From Clostridium ihumii AP5 (lineage in GTDB: Bacteria; Bacillota; Clostridia; Clostridiales; Clostridiaceae), in contig NZ_CCAT010000043.1 of assembly GCF_000612845.1 (NCBI RefSeq), forward strand, positions 240,428-304,427: DNA of 64,000 nucleotides. The letters run 5' to 3'. A program made the position numbers and the translations under genes. Below the pieces are notes generated by a model. It worked only from the letters and a program-made list of their open reading frames with translations. It did no database searches and was not told the DNA's origin. This document shows positions 1-8,209 of this stretch, one piece after another (positions within the stretch are counted from its first letter, which is position 1; each line of letters begins with the position of its first letter).

Positions 1-930
1 AATACAGATGTTATAAAAGTTATACCATTAGAAAATGATGAAAATTACAAGAGTGATTTAATATTTCATAAATTTGAAATGATAGTTACAATAGATGAAA
101 ATTTTACTGAAGACATTTTAAATGGTAATCTTAATAAAATAAATATTAAATCTATAGCTCAAAGTGATATGGAACCAACTATTGAAAAAATAATTAATAA
201 TGAAGTTAAAAGCATTTATACTATATGTAATAATATTGAAGTAAATAAAGTTGGGCTGGAAAAAGTATTAGATAAATTCTCAATGTCACAACCTAAGTAT
301 GAAGTGCAAAGTATAGAAAGTAAAAAAGCTAGCATATTAGATTCTTTAGGTACTATTTTTTATATAATATTTATAGTGGCCGGATTAAGTTGTTCATTTT
401 TGTTGGAAGATGAGTTAGGAGGAACAAAAGATAGAATATTAATGGGAAAAATTAATGAAAAGCAGTATTATGGAGGATTAACATTTTTATTCTTTATTAT
501 TACTTCAATGCCAGCTATAGAATATTTTTTAATATGTACATTATTAAATTACAAATTTGGATTTGAAAATAGAATTATTTTACTATTACTTGTATTACTA
601 TTTTCATTATTTGCTGTAGTATTTAGTGTATTGCTTGCTTCTTTAATTAAAAAGAAAACTGTGTTAACCTTAGTCAATTCATGCCTTATGATACCAATAT
701 TCATGTTAAGTGGATGTTTTTGGCCTTTTGAAATGATGAGTGAAAATGTACAAAAAATAGGTTCAATACTGCCACCAAGGTGGATAGTTCTTGCTATAGA
801 AAAATTACAAGCAGGAGAAAATTTAAAAGGAATATTACCTATAATAATTGCGTTTCTATTATTAATAACACTTTTATTCTTATTAAGTGTCTTTTTTACT
901 AGAAATAAAATAATTTTAGATAAAGAATAG
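1..930 (+). CDS. ABC-2 type transporter permease, 5'-truncated by window edge
   Basis: The reading frame is open from base 1, so the gene begins before the window; 309 residues are visible. The first ~115 visible residues are hydrophilic and look like the extracytoplasmic loop of an ABC-2 permease. They are followed by about six hydrophobic segments, ending with a basic tail (FFTRNKIILDKE). The sequence LPPRWIVLAIEKLQAG before the last membrane segment is typical of ABC2_membrane_3 drug or polysaccharide exporters. Its ATPase should lie upstream, outside the window. A strong hairpin terminator follows the stop codon directly. The substrate cannot be told. Confidence 0.75.
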   Translation, partial: NTDVIKVIPLENDENYKSDLIFHKFEMIVTIDENFTEDILNGNLNKINIKSIAQSDMEPTIEKIINNEVKSIYTICNNIEVNKVGLEKVLDKFSMSQPKYEVQSIESKKASILDSLGTIFYIIFIVAGLSCSFLLEDELGGTKDRILMGKINEKQYYGGLTFLFFIITSMPAIEYFLICTLLNYKFGFENRIILLLLVLLFSLFAVVFSVLLASLIKKKTVLTLVNSCLMIPIFMLSGCFWPFEMMSENVQKIGSILPPRWIVLAIEKLQAGENLKGILPIIIAFLLLITLLFLLSVFFTRNKIILDKE

Positions 931-937
931 TTACTTT

Positions 938-966
938 AAGCACCTAAATTTTTAGGTGCTTTTATT
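938..966 (+). terminator. Intrinsic terminator
   Basis: An 11-bp perfect stem (938-948 with 951-961) contains AAGCACCTAAA and is followed by a T-rich tract. It lies 7 bases after the ABC-2 permease stop. Confidence 0.8.
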
Positions 967-967
967 A

Positions 968-983
968 TGTAACTTATGTTACA
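968..983. promoter_or_regulatory. Palindromic operator TGTAAC-N4-GTTACA
   Basis: A perfect 6-bp inverted repeat with a 4-base spacer, about 80 bases before the cupin start codon. Geometry and sequence resemble operators of the CRP/FNR superfamily. The regulator is not in the window, so the assignment is by analogy. Confidence 0.45.
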
Positions 984-1064
984 GAATAAAATATTTAAAT
1001 AAGGTATATTATAAATATAAAAATTACACAAAGAGTTTTAATTGTATTTAAAGGAAGTGACGTT

Positions 1065-1388
1065 ATGGAAAATATAAATATAAATAATATAGAAAAAAGT
1101 AAAGAAATTTTATGTGAAAATGACAAATTTAAAAGTATATATTTCAAATTTGATGAAGGCAAAGGACTACCTAATCATGTACACAATGGTTTTGCTACAA
1201 TCCAAGTAGTTAAGGGAACTATAGCTATTAGTTTTAAGGATGGAAATAAGTTTGAATTAATAGAAGGTGATTTTTTACCTTTTGATGCAACAATAGAACA
1301 TAATGTAATAGCTAAGGAAACTAGTAAAGTAATAGTTACAATTTCAAAATCTACCCAATTACATAATATAAAAACATTTAAAAAATAA
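1065..1388 (+). CDS. Small cupin-domain protein
   Basis: A 107-residue single-domain cupin. Cupin motif 1 is visible as HVHNGFATIQVVKG (His38, His40) and motif 2 contains His79 (ATIEHNVIA), giving a plausible metal site. The start is supported by an AAGGAAGTGA ribosome site at 1051-1060. It appears monocistronic and lies behind a CRP/FNR-like palindrome. Small one-domain cupins of this sort are diverse (sensors, isomerases, dioxygenase-like), so no reaction is assigned. Confidence 0.8.
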   Translation: MENININNIEKSKEILCENDKFKSIYFKFDEGKGLPNHVHNGFATIQVVKGTIAISFKDGNKFELIEGDFLPFDATIEHNVIAKETSKVIVTISKSTQLHNIKTFKK

Positions 1389-1414
1389 TATTGAACAAAT
1401 TAATACTCACTGAA

Positions 1415-1561
1415 CTATAGAAATACAATTTTAAACTTTAAGTTATTCATGTTTCAGTTGAGAATTTTAATGCTAACTATTAATCTATATTTTTAAAATT
1501 GTAATATCTCTAGTATCATTTGAGAAAAAGATTACTTTGAATTTGAACTTGGAACCCTATA
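1415..1561 (+). repeat. Interspersed MITE-like repeat, copy 1
   Basis: Begins CTATAG and ends TTGAACTTGGAACCCTATA. It shares its left part (TTTAAGTTATTCATGTTTC) and right part (TAGTATCATTTGA) with the copies at 40943 and 20059. It fills most of the gap between the cupin and WG-repeat genes. Confidence 0.7.
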
Positions 1562-1677
1562 AAATACATTGATTCAGTTAGTATTTTTAATAATTACTTT
1601 GTATAAATGGATTTTATTAGAATTTTACATAGTGTTACATATAATAATAAATAATACTGTTATATGGAGAAGATAAA

Positions 1678-3429
1678 ATGAATTCTAATAAAAAGTTATA
1701 TCCAGCTTTAATTAATAAAAGGAATGGAAAGTTATATGGATACATTAATGTGAAAGGTGAATGGATTATAAAACCTAAGTACAATAATGCATATAATTTC
1801 ACGGATAAAAATATAGCTATAGTTGAGAAAAATAATAAATACGGATTAATTGATAATACAGGAAAATATATTATCTATCCTAAATTTGATAGTATATCTA
1901 ATTTTAAAGAAAACAGAGCTGTATTTAATTTAGATAATTTTATGGGTGTAATTGATGAAAAAGGGAAAATTATAAATGAAAGTAAATATCAATTTATAAG
2001 TGACTATAATGAAGGTAGGGCTATTGTTGGAACTTCATCAGAAGGTGGATTTTATAGTTATGGTTATATTGATTTAAATGGTAATGAAATTATAAAACCT
2101 AAATATCAATCTGCAAGTCAATTTAATGAGGGTTTTTCAATAGTTAAGATAAATGATAATGAGTATGCATTGATTAATCTTAATGGTGAAATAGAAAGTA
2201 CTTATAAATATAACACTGTGTTTGGATATGGAAATGGATTAATGGTGTTTTCAAAAGATTTACAAGGAACGTATGGATATGTAGATAAAAAAGGTAATGT
2301 AGTTATACAACCATTATATGAAGTAGCAGAAGGTTTTAAAGATAATGTAGCTATAGTTAGTGAGGGTAATGATTTTAACGGACCTTATGGATTAATTGAT
2401 TTAAAAGGTGAGTATATATTAAAACCTATATATGATGATATAAAAATGTTAGGTGAAGAAATGATAGCACTAGGAAAATCTATTGGTGAAGATAAGTTTG
2501 TAAATAGAAAGATATATGCTATAGGAACTACTAAGGGCAAAATTCTAACTGATTTTATTTATTTACAAGTTGGAGAATATAAAGATAATATTTCCTATGC
2601 TTCAGATGAAGAATATACATTTTTCATAGATAAGTCTGGAAAAATAGTTAAAAATCTTCCCATTGTTAAAGGTAGCGGACAACTTTATATAGAAAATAAT
2701 ATAATTTATTCATATATAGATTATGAGCCATATTATTTATATAAATCAGGTAAAATAATGTATAAGCCTAGCGAAATTATTAAATTAAATAATAAGTATT
2801 TTGTGATTAATATGAAATATAAACCTAATATAAATTATTTGATTTATTATCCTAAAGTAGAAGGTGTAAAAAGTAAAAAGGTAGAAAGAAGTATAAATTC
2901 TAAATTAAAAGAAATGTCTTATTTCAAGCCTTATGGTGAATCAGATGATAATAATCAGAGTACTGTAATAACTAAAAATGATATATTAAATTATGACTAT
3001 TATGGAGATTTTAGTGTTAAGTTTTTTAAAAAGGATTTACTAATTTTAGATATAACAGGATATTATTATCCAATAGGGGCTGCACATGGAATGCCATCAA
3101 GAAAGACACCAAGTATAAATCTAGTTACAGGTAAGTTTTATACAATAGGTGATTTATTTATGGGTGGTGTGTATTGGCTTGGAGAGATAAATAAAATTAT
3201 TGAAAAAATAATAGCCACAGATAAAGATTATGATTATGTGTTTAAAGAAGATTTCAAAGGAATAAAATTTGATCAAGATTTTTATATAGATCAAGATAAC
3301 TTATATATTTATTTTTCACCATATGAAATTGGACCATATTCTGCTGGCTTTATTACTTTTAAAATACCATTTTCAGAAATTCAAAGAATGATAAATAAAA
3401 ATGGTGAATTTTATAAATCATTTAACTAA
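1678..3429 (+). CDS. WG-repeat protein with C-terminal DUF3298-like domain
   Basis: A 583-residue protein with no signal peptide. Residues ~15-330 are a chain of about 6-8 WG repeats, each of the form YGYIDxxGxxIIKPKY followed by a hydrophobic strand; this family forms beta-propeller-like or solenoid binding surfaces. Residues ~390-583 look like the DUF4163/DUF3298 pair found in RsiV-like proteins (YYYPIGAAHG, YIYFSPYEIGPYSAGF). Ribosome site GGAGAAG is just before the ATG. It stands alone between a repeat element and a nitroreductase gene. WG proteins often bind cell-wall or surface partners, but function here is unknown. Confidence 0.85.
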   Translation: MNSNKKLYPALINKRNGKLYGYINVKGEWIIKPKYNNAYNFTDKNIAIVEKNNKYGLIDNTGKYIIYPKFDSISNFKENRAVFNLDNFMGVIDEKGKIINESKYQFISDYNEGRAIVGTSSEGGFYSYGYIDLNGNEIIKPKYQSASQFNEGFSIVKINDNEYALINLNGEIESTYKYNTVFGYGNGLMVFSKDLQGTYGYVDKKGNVVIQPLYEVAEGFKDNVAIVSEGNDFNGPYGLIDLKGEYILKPIYDDIKMLGEEMIALGKSIGEDKFVNRKIYAIGTTKGKILTDFIYLQVGEYKDNISYASDEEYTFFIDKSGKIVKNLPIVKGSGQLYIENNIIYSYIDYEPYYLYKSGKIMYKPSEIIKLNNKYFVINMKYKPNINYLIYYPKVEGVKSKKVERSINSKLKEMSYFKPYGESDDNNQSTVITKNDILNYDYYGDFSVKFFKKDLLILDITGYYYPIGAAHGMPSRKTPSINLVTGKFYTIGDLFMGGVYWLGEINKIIEKIIATDKDYDYVFKEDFKGIKFDQDFYIDQDNLYIYFSPYEIGPYSAGFITFKIPFSEIQRMINKNGEFYKSFN

Positions 3430-3522
3430 ATTGTAGAGGGTCTCAAGTCCTATATTGTTTGACACAAAATAATTTTGAGTATAGAATTGATTTCATAAAA
3501 TAACTTACTAAGGAGAAAAAGT

Positions 3523-4161
3523 ATGAGAAACTTGGATTTAATTTATAATCGTAAAAGTATAAGACAATTTAAAAATGATGCAGTACCAAAAGAAGATATT
3601 ATTGAATTAATAAAAGCTGGTACTAGTGCACCATCACCTAAGCACCAACAGAACTGGCATTTTGTTATACTTCAAAATAAAGATATTATAAATAAAATGG
3701 CTGATATAGTTACTAGAAGTCATGAAAATATAGGTAAGCTTGCAAAAAATGAAAAAGATTTAAAAAAACATATGAGTGTAATTAATTATTATACATGTTT
3801 TAAAGATGCTCCAGTAGTAATTTTAGTTTATTCATGTGAATATAAAATGATAGAGTATAAGATATTAAAAGAAAATAATGCACCAAAAGAAATTCTTGAT
3901 GTATTAGTATCTCCACAATCTGCTGCTCAAGGAATAGGAGCTGCAGTTCAAAATATTTTATTAGCTGCAACAGAAATGGGATATGGCACATGCTATATGA
4001 CAGGTCCTACACATGCTAAAAAAGAAATTGAAAATCTTATAGGTTTTGAAAAAGATGGATATCAGTTAATGTCTATGATTTCATTAGGTGTACCTGAGGA
4101 AAATACACCTCCAAAGCCACCAAGAAAACCATTGGAAGATGTTTTAACATTTATTGAATAA
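3523..4161 (+). CDS. Nitroreductase-family FMN oxidoreductase
   Basis: A 212-residue nitroreductase fold. The FMN-binding N-terminus is visible (RKSIRQF at 9-15, SAPSPKHQQNWHF at ~35-47), with the second flavin segment around residues 136-160 (GIGAAVQNILLAATEMGYG). These enzymes reduce nitro compounds, quinones or flavins with NAD(P)H. It starts at an AAGGAG site and ends in a terminator, so it is probably monocistronic. The natural substrate cannot be deduced. Confidence 0.88.
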   Translation: MRNLDLIYNRKSIRQFKNDAVPKEDIIELIKAGTSAPSPKHQQNWHFVILQNKDIINKMADIVTRSHENIGKLAKNEKDLKKHMSVINYYTCFKDAPVVILVYSCEYKMIEYKILKENNAPKEILDVLVSPQSAAQGIGAAVQNILLAATEMGYGTCYMTGPTHAKKEIENLIGFEKDGYQLMSMISLGVPEENTPPKPPRKPLEDVLTFIE

Positions 4162-4166
4162 AATAG

Positions 4167-4214
4167 AAATCCCTTATCTATAAAGTTTATACTTAAAGAT
4201 AGGGGATTTTTTTA
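4167..4214 (+). terminator. Intrinsic terminator
   Basis: Stem AAATCCC-TTATCT paired with AGATAGGGGATTT, followed by T7, directly after the nitroreductase gene. Confidence 0.85.
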
Positions 4215-4224
4215 TTAGAACCTT

Positions 4225-4242
4225 ACAACATTGTAATGTTGT
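4225..4242. promoter_or_regulatory. Palindrome upstream of BceAB-like operon
   Basis: ACAACATT-GT-AATGTTGT is a perfect 8-bp inverted repeat about 90 bases before the ATPase start. It is a plausible binding site for the regulator of this peptide-resistance module; no regulator gene is adjacent. Confidence 0.4.
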
Positions 4243-4333
4243 TGAAATATTAATCGATGTATATTCTTTTTAGATAAAAGTAAACTATTCTTACGAAATA
4301 TATAATGTTTTTATAAAAATCGGAGGAATAAAC

Positions 4334-5080
4334 ATGGAAATATTAAAAATTAACAATCTTAATAAAACTTATACTGGAAAGGTTTCATATAAAGCATTAA
4401 AAGATATAAATTTATCTATACAAGAAGGTGATTTTGTAGCTGTTATGGGACCTAGTGGAAGTGGTAAATCTACTTTGCTAAATATAATTTCAACAATAGA
4501 CATGCCAACAAGTGGAGAAGTTATTATAAATTCAAAAAATCCACATGAATTAAAAGGTCAAGCTTTATCAAATTTTAGAAGAAATGAATTGGGATTTGTA
4601 TTTCAAAATTTTAATTTGCTTGATACATTAACTATCGGAGAAAATATAGTTTTGCCACTAACATTAGAAGGAATATCTATAAGTGAAATGGATAAAAGAC
4701 TTGAAAAAATAGCTAAAGATTTAAGTATTGAAAATATATTAAATAAAAGAACTTTTGAAATTTCAGGCGGACAGGCACAAAGAGCTGCAGTTGCTAGAGC
4801 AGTAATTAATAACCCATCAATATTACTTGCAGATGAACCAACTGGAAACTTAGATTCAAAAGCTACTAATGATGTTATGAAAATATTTGAGCATTTAAAT
4901 ACAAATAACAATGTAACTACACTGATGGTAACACATGAACCATATACAGCAAGTTTTTGTAAAAAAGTTGTATTTATAAAAGATGGGGAAATATATAAAG
5001 AAATACATAAAAGTAGTTCTAATGAAGAGTTTTATGAGGAAATATTGAAAGTAGTAGCTCACATTGGAGGTGCCAGATAG
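4334..5080 (+). CDS. ABC transporter ATPase, BceA-like (peptide resistance)
   Basis: A 248-residue MacB/LolD/BceA-type ATPase. Walker A GPSGSGKST is at 39-47, the Q-loop is in VFQNFNL, the signature reads SGGQAQR, Walker B is ILLADEPTGNLDS, and the switch histidine is in VTHE. The downstream FtsX-type permease starts inside its stop codon, so the two form a BceAB-type unit that detoxifies or senses antimicrobial peptides such as bacitracin. Unlike canonical bce loci, no two-component system flanks the pair. Ribosome site CGGAGG precedes the ATG. Confidence 0.88.
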   Translation: MEILKINNLNKTYTGKVSYKALKDINLSIQEGDFVAVMGPSGSGKSTLLNIISTIDMPTSGEVIINSKNPHELKGQALSNFRRNELGFVFQNFNLLDTLTIGENIVLPLTLEGISISEMDKRLEKIAKDLSIENILNKRTFEISGGQAQRAAVARAVINNPSILLADEPTGNLDSKATNDVMKIFEHLNTNNNVTTLMVTHEPYTASFCKKVVFIKDGEIYKEIHKSSSNEEFYEEILKVVAHIGGAR

Positions 5081-6993
5081 TGAATTTTAAAAAATTTGCA
5101 TATAATAGCGTTACAAGAAATTTCAAATCTTATTTAGGTTATTATTTTAGCTCCACTATATCTATAATGATGTTTTTTATTTTTGCTATGTCAATGTTTC
5201 ATCCATCTGTTGCAAGTGTTGGAATACAATTTCATAGTTCACTTGGCATGGCTCTTACCTTTACAGAAACTATAATTGCATTATTTTCTTTACTATTTAT
5301 TGTTTACTCTTTGGGAACTTTTGTAAAAAGTAGATATACAGAGTTCGGAACACTTTTTATATTAGGTATGTCACCAAAACAGTTTAAAAAATTTGTATTA
5401 CTTGAAAATTTAATAATAGGATTTGCATCTATAGTTTCAGGCATTTTAATAGGATTTATATTTGCAAAACCATTCTTAAAATTAATAAGTGATTTATTTC
5501 AGACAAAGTCAGATACATTATACTTTCCAAGTACTGCAATAATACTGACATTCATTGTATTTACATTATTATTTATAATAACAAGCCCAGTAACTATAAT
5601 TCTAATAAAAAATAAAAATGTAATAGAATTATTAAAAGGTACTAAAAAGCCAAAATCAGAACCTAAGACGTCAATATTTTTAGCTATAACAAGTGTGGTG
5701 TTACTATCTGGAAGTTATATGGTTGTCCTTTTTCAATTAGAAAATATGGAGTATTTAATGTTTATAGCTTTAATGTTAGGAACTTATTTATTTTTTAGCC
5801 AGTTTTTTGTTTTAATATTAAAAATGATAAAAAGAAAAAGAAGTTTTTATCAAAATAAAATAAATGTATTATGGATAAGTAATTTAATATATAAAATTAA
5901 AGATAATTGCAGATTATTATTTTTAATAAGTATTTTGTTATCAGGTACCTTAGTATCTATAAGTGTTTTATCTTCACTTGGTGAAAAGCAATTAGAAGCA
6001 TCTAAAAGTGGTTTTCCCTTTAATATATTTTATATGAGTACAGAAAATAATAAAATATCAGATTCACAAATGAAACTTATAGAAAACACATTAGATAAAA
6101 ATAAGTATAATTTTAAAAAATATGAATATAAGTTTTTAAATACAAATGATAGGCAATATGTAATTAATAATTCTGAGTTTAATAAAATAGGAGCTGTACT
6201 TGGATATAAAAAGATTAGGTTAAATAGTGATGAAGCTGCATTAATACCAACAAAAAGTTCACCAAATTCTATAAAATCCCTTAATACAATTAATGAATTT
6301 AACATACAAGATGTGAATTTGCATGTTAAATTCATTGTAGAAGGTCCATTACTAGCTGAAGGATTTTATAATAATATGCTAGTGGTTAGTGATGATATGT
6401 ATAAAATATTAGAAACTAATAAATCCACTATTTCATGGACAGGATATGGATATAATTATAATGGTTGGGAAGATAGTCTTGAAATGATTGATAATTTAAA
6501 TAATGAAAGAAAAACAAATGCTGATAATGCATTTGGAGAAATGGGAAAATTTGATTATGAGTATTTTGCTACATTAACAGATGTTTATCAAGTTGAACTT
6601 ACATCAACAAAAACTATGTTATTTGTTGGGACATTTATAGGCATAATATTTTTCATAGGTAGTTGTAGTTTCTTATATTTTAGATTTTACACTGACTTAA
6701 TTTTTGATAAAGAAAAATACAAAAATTTATCTAAAATTGGATTATCTTATACTGAGATGAAAAAAATCTTAAACATAGAAATGAGCTCAATATTCTTTAT
6801 TCCATTTATAATTGCTACATTAAATGCTGTGTTTGCAATATTGATTTTAAAGTCAATGAACGGAAGCTTAATTGGACTAAAAGGATTGCTAGTTCCTATA
6901 ATATTTTTTGTAATATATTTTATATATTTTGTAATATTAAAATCAATTTATATAAAATCAATATCAAATGAAATATTAAGCTATAAAAAATAA
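5080..6993 (+). CDS. BceB-like FtsX-family permease
   Basis: A 637-residue permease starting with GTG that overlaps the preceding TAG by one base (TAGTG); GGAGG sits 8 bases upstream. Hydrophobic segments form the BceB pattern: four near residues 20-180, more at ~195-300, then a large extracytoplasmic domain of ~200 residues (~310-510), then three C-terminal membrane segments. That large loop is the peptide-sensing domain in BceB. Length matches the family. A terminator follows. Confidence 0.88.
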   Translation: MNFKKFAYNSVTRNFKSYLGYYFSSTISIMMFFIFAMSMFHPSVASVGIQFHSSLGMALTFTETIIALFSLLFIVYSLGTFVKSRYTEFGTLFILGMSPKQFKKFVLLENLIIGFASIVSGILIGFIFAKPFLKLISDLFQTKSDTLYFPSTAIILTFIVFTLLFIITSPVTIILIKNKNVIELLKGTKKPKSEPKTSIFLAITSVVLLSGSYMVVLFQLENMEYLMFIALMLGTYLFFSQFFVLILKMIKRKRSFYQNKINVLWISNLIYKIKDNCRLLFLISILLSGTLVSISVLSSLGEKQLEASKSGFPFNIFYMSTENNKISDSQMKLIENTLDKNKYNFKKYEYKFLNTNDRQYVINNSEFNKIGAVLGYKKIRLNSDEAALIPTKSSPNSIKSLNTINEFNIQDVNLHVKFIVEGPLLAEGFYNNMLVVSDDMYKILETNKSTISWTGYGYNYNGWEDSLEMIDNLNNERKTNADNAFGEMGKFDYEYFATLTDVYQVELTSTKTMLFVGTFIGIIFFIGSCSFLYFRFYTDLIFDKEKYKNLSKIGLSYTEMKKILNIEMSSIFFIPFIIATLNAVFAILILKSMNGSLIGLKGLLVPIIFFVIYFIYFVILKSIYIKSISNEILSYKK

Positions 6994-7010
6994 TAACTAA
7001 AATAAAAAAA

Positions 7011-7042
7011 ACATATCAATAATTTTTTATTGATATATTTTT
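7011..7042 (+). terminator. Intrinsic terminator after BceAB-like operon
   Basis: 9-bp perfect stem (7013-7021 with 7028-7036) followed by a T-rich run. Confidence 0.8.
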
Positions 7043-7154
7043 TTATTTCTAACTCAACTAATGGTTGATGTTATCTAAAAATATAAGTTATTGTTATAAA
7101 AAATTTTATACTATACAATTTAAATATAAGATAAATAAAAGGGGGCTTTTAAAA

Positions 7155-8186
7155 ATGGATTTAGAGCTTGGAAAACAAATAAAAAGATTACGTATAGATA
7201 AAGGTGTAACACAAGAAGAATTAGCTAAATACTTTGGTGTATCATATCAAGCAATCTCAAAGTGGGAAAATAATATAACATCACCAGATATTCAACTTTT
7301 ACCACATATAGCTTCTTATTTTGGTGTTACAATAGATGAATTATTTAAAATATCTACTGAGGAAAACTTAAAAAGAATTGAAAATGCCATAGACGAAACT
7401 CACTTTATAAGTGATGAGAAATTTAATTCTTATAAGTCTTTTTTACTTCAACTTATAAGAAATGAACCGAAAAATTCAAAAGCATATTATGTTTTAGCAT
7501 CATTATATTTAAAAAGATCTGAATGCGATAAAGAAATATCTAGTATTTATATAAAACAAGCTTTGAATTATGAACCTTTTGATAAAGATTATCATTCAGT
7601 TCTTGTAAAATCTGAAAATGGAGCAGCAGGGGATTGGTACTGTAGTTGTAACTTTGAATTAATTAAGTTTTACAAGGAGTTTACAAATAAATATCCAAAT
7701 TATAGAGCAGGTCATGCTTTTCTTTTTGACCAATTAATTCATGATAAAAGACTTGATGAGGCAAGTGAAGTTTTAAATCACATGAAATCTATAGAAAATT
7801 ATGTGGAACATAGTTTTTTTGAAGGTGATATAGAGTTTGAAAAGGGCAACCTAGATAAAGCTTCTGAAATTTGGGACAAAGCATTAGAACAATTTAATAA
7901 CAATTGGGCTGCTTATTTTATACGTGCAGAAAGATATTTAAAACTATCTAAATATGAGAAAGCTATAGAACATTATAGAAAATCCATAGATTATAGCAAA
8001 AGCCCTAGAATGATTGATGCTGATATAGCCATAGCAGAAATTGCAGAATTAATAGGAGATTATAAGTTAGCAATAAATGCAAGAAAACATGAAATTAAAA
8101 TTTTAAAAGAAGATTATCATATATTAAGTGGTGAATCAGTTGATAAACCTCTAAGAGAAATAGAACGATTAAATTCAATGATATAA
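7155..8186 (+). CDS. XRE-type HTH regulator with TPR-like C-terminus
   Basis: 343 residues from the ATG at 7155, chosen because GGGGGC lies just before it; an in-frame ATG at 7065 has no ribosome site. Residues ~4-60 are an XRE helix-turn-helix (TQEELAKYFGVSYQAISKWE). The remaining ~270 residues are helical and TPR-like (AYYVLASLYLKRSE, AAYFIRAERYLKLSKYEKAIEHYRKSI). The layout recalls peptide-responsive regulators with TPR sensors, but no signal-peptide gene is visible. The ABC exporter begins 24 bases downstream, so they are probably cotranscribed. A weak inverted repeat (TCAAC-N5-GTTGA, 7054-7068) upstream could be an autoregulatory site. Confidence 0.82.
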   Translation: MDLELGKQIKRLRIDKGVTQEELAKYFGVSYQAISKWENNITSPDIQLLPHIASYFGVTIDELFKISTEENLKRIENAIDETHFISDEKFNSYKSFLLQLIRNEPKNSKAYYVLASLYLKRSECDKEISSIYIKQALNYEPFDKDYHSVLVKSENGAAGDWYCSCNFELIKFYKEFTNKYPNYRAGHAFLFDQLIHDKRLDEASEVLNHMKSIENYVEHSFFEGDIEFEKGNLDKASEIWDKALEQFNNNWAAYFIRAERYLKLSKYEKAIEHYRKSIDYSKSPRMIDADIAIAEIAELIGDYKLAINARKHEIKILKEDYHILSGESVDKPLREIERLNSMI

Positions 8187-8209
8187 AATTAAAGAAAGAA
8201 TGAGTTGTT

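Noticed and set aside
7065..7154. 30-codon N-terminal extension of the HTH-TPR regulator
   Set aside because: No ribosome site before 7065, whereas GGGGGC precedes the ATG at 7155, where the XRE domain starts as usual.
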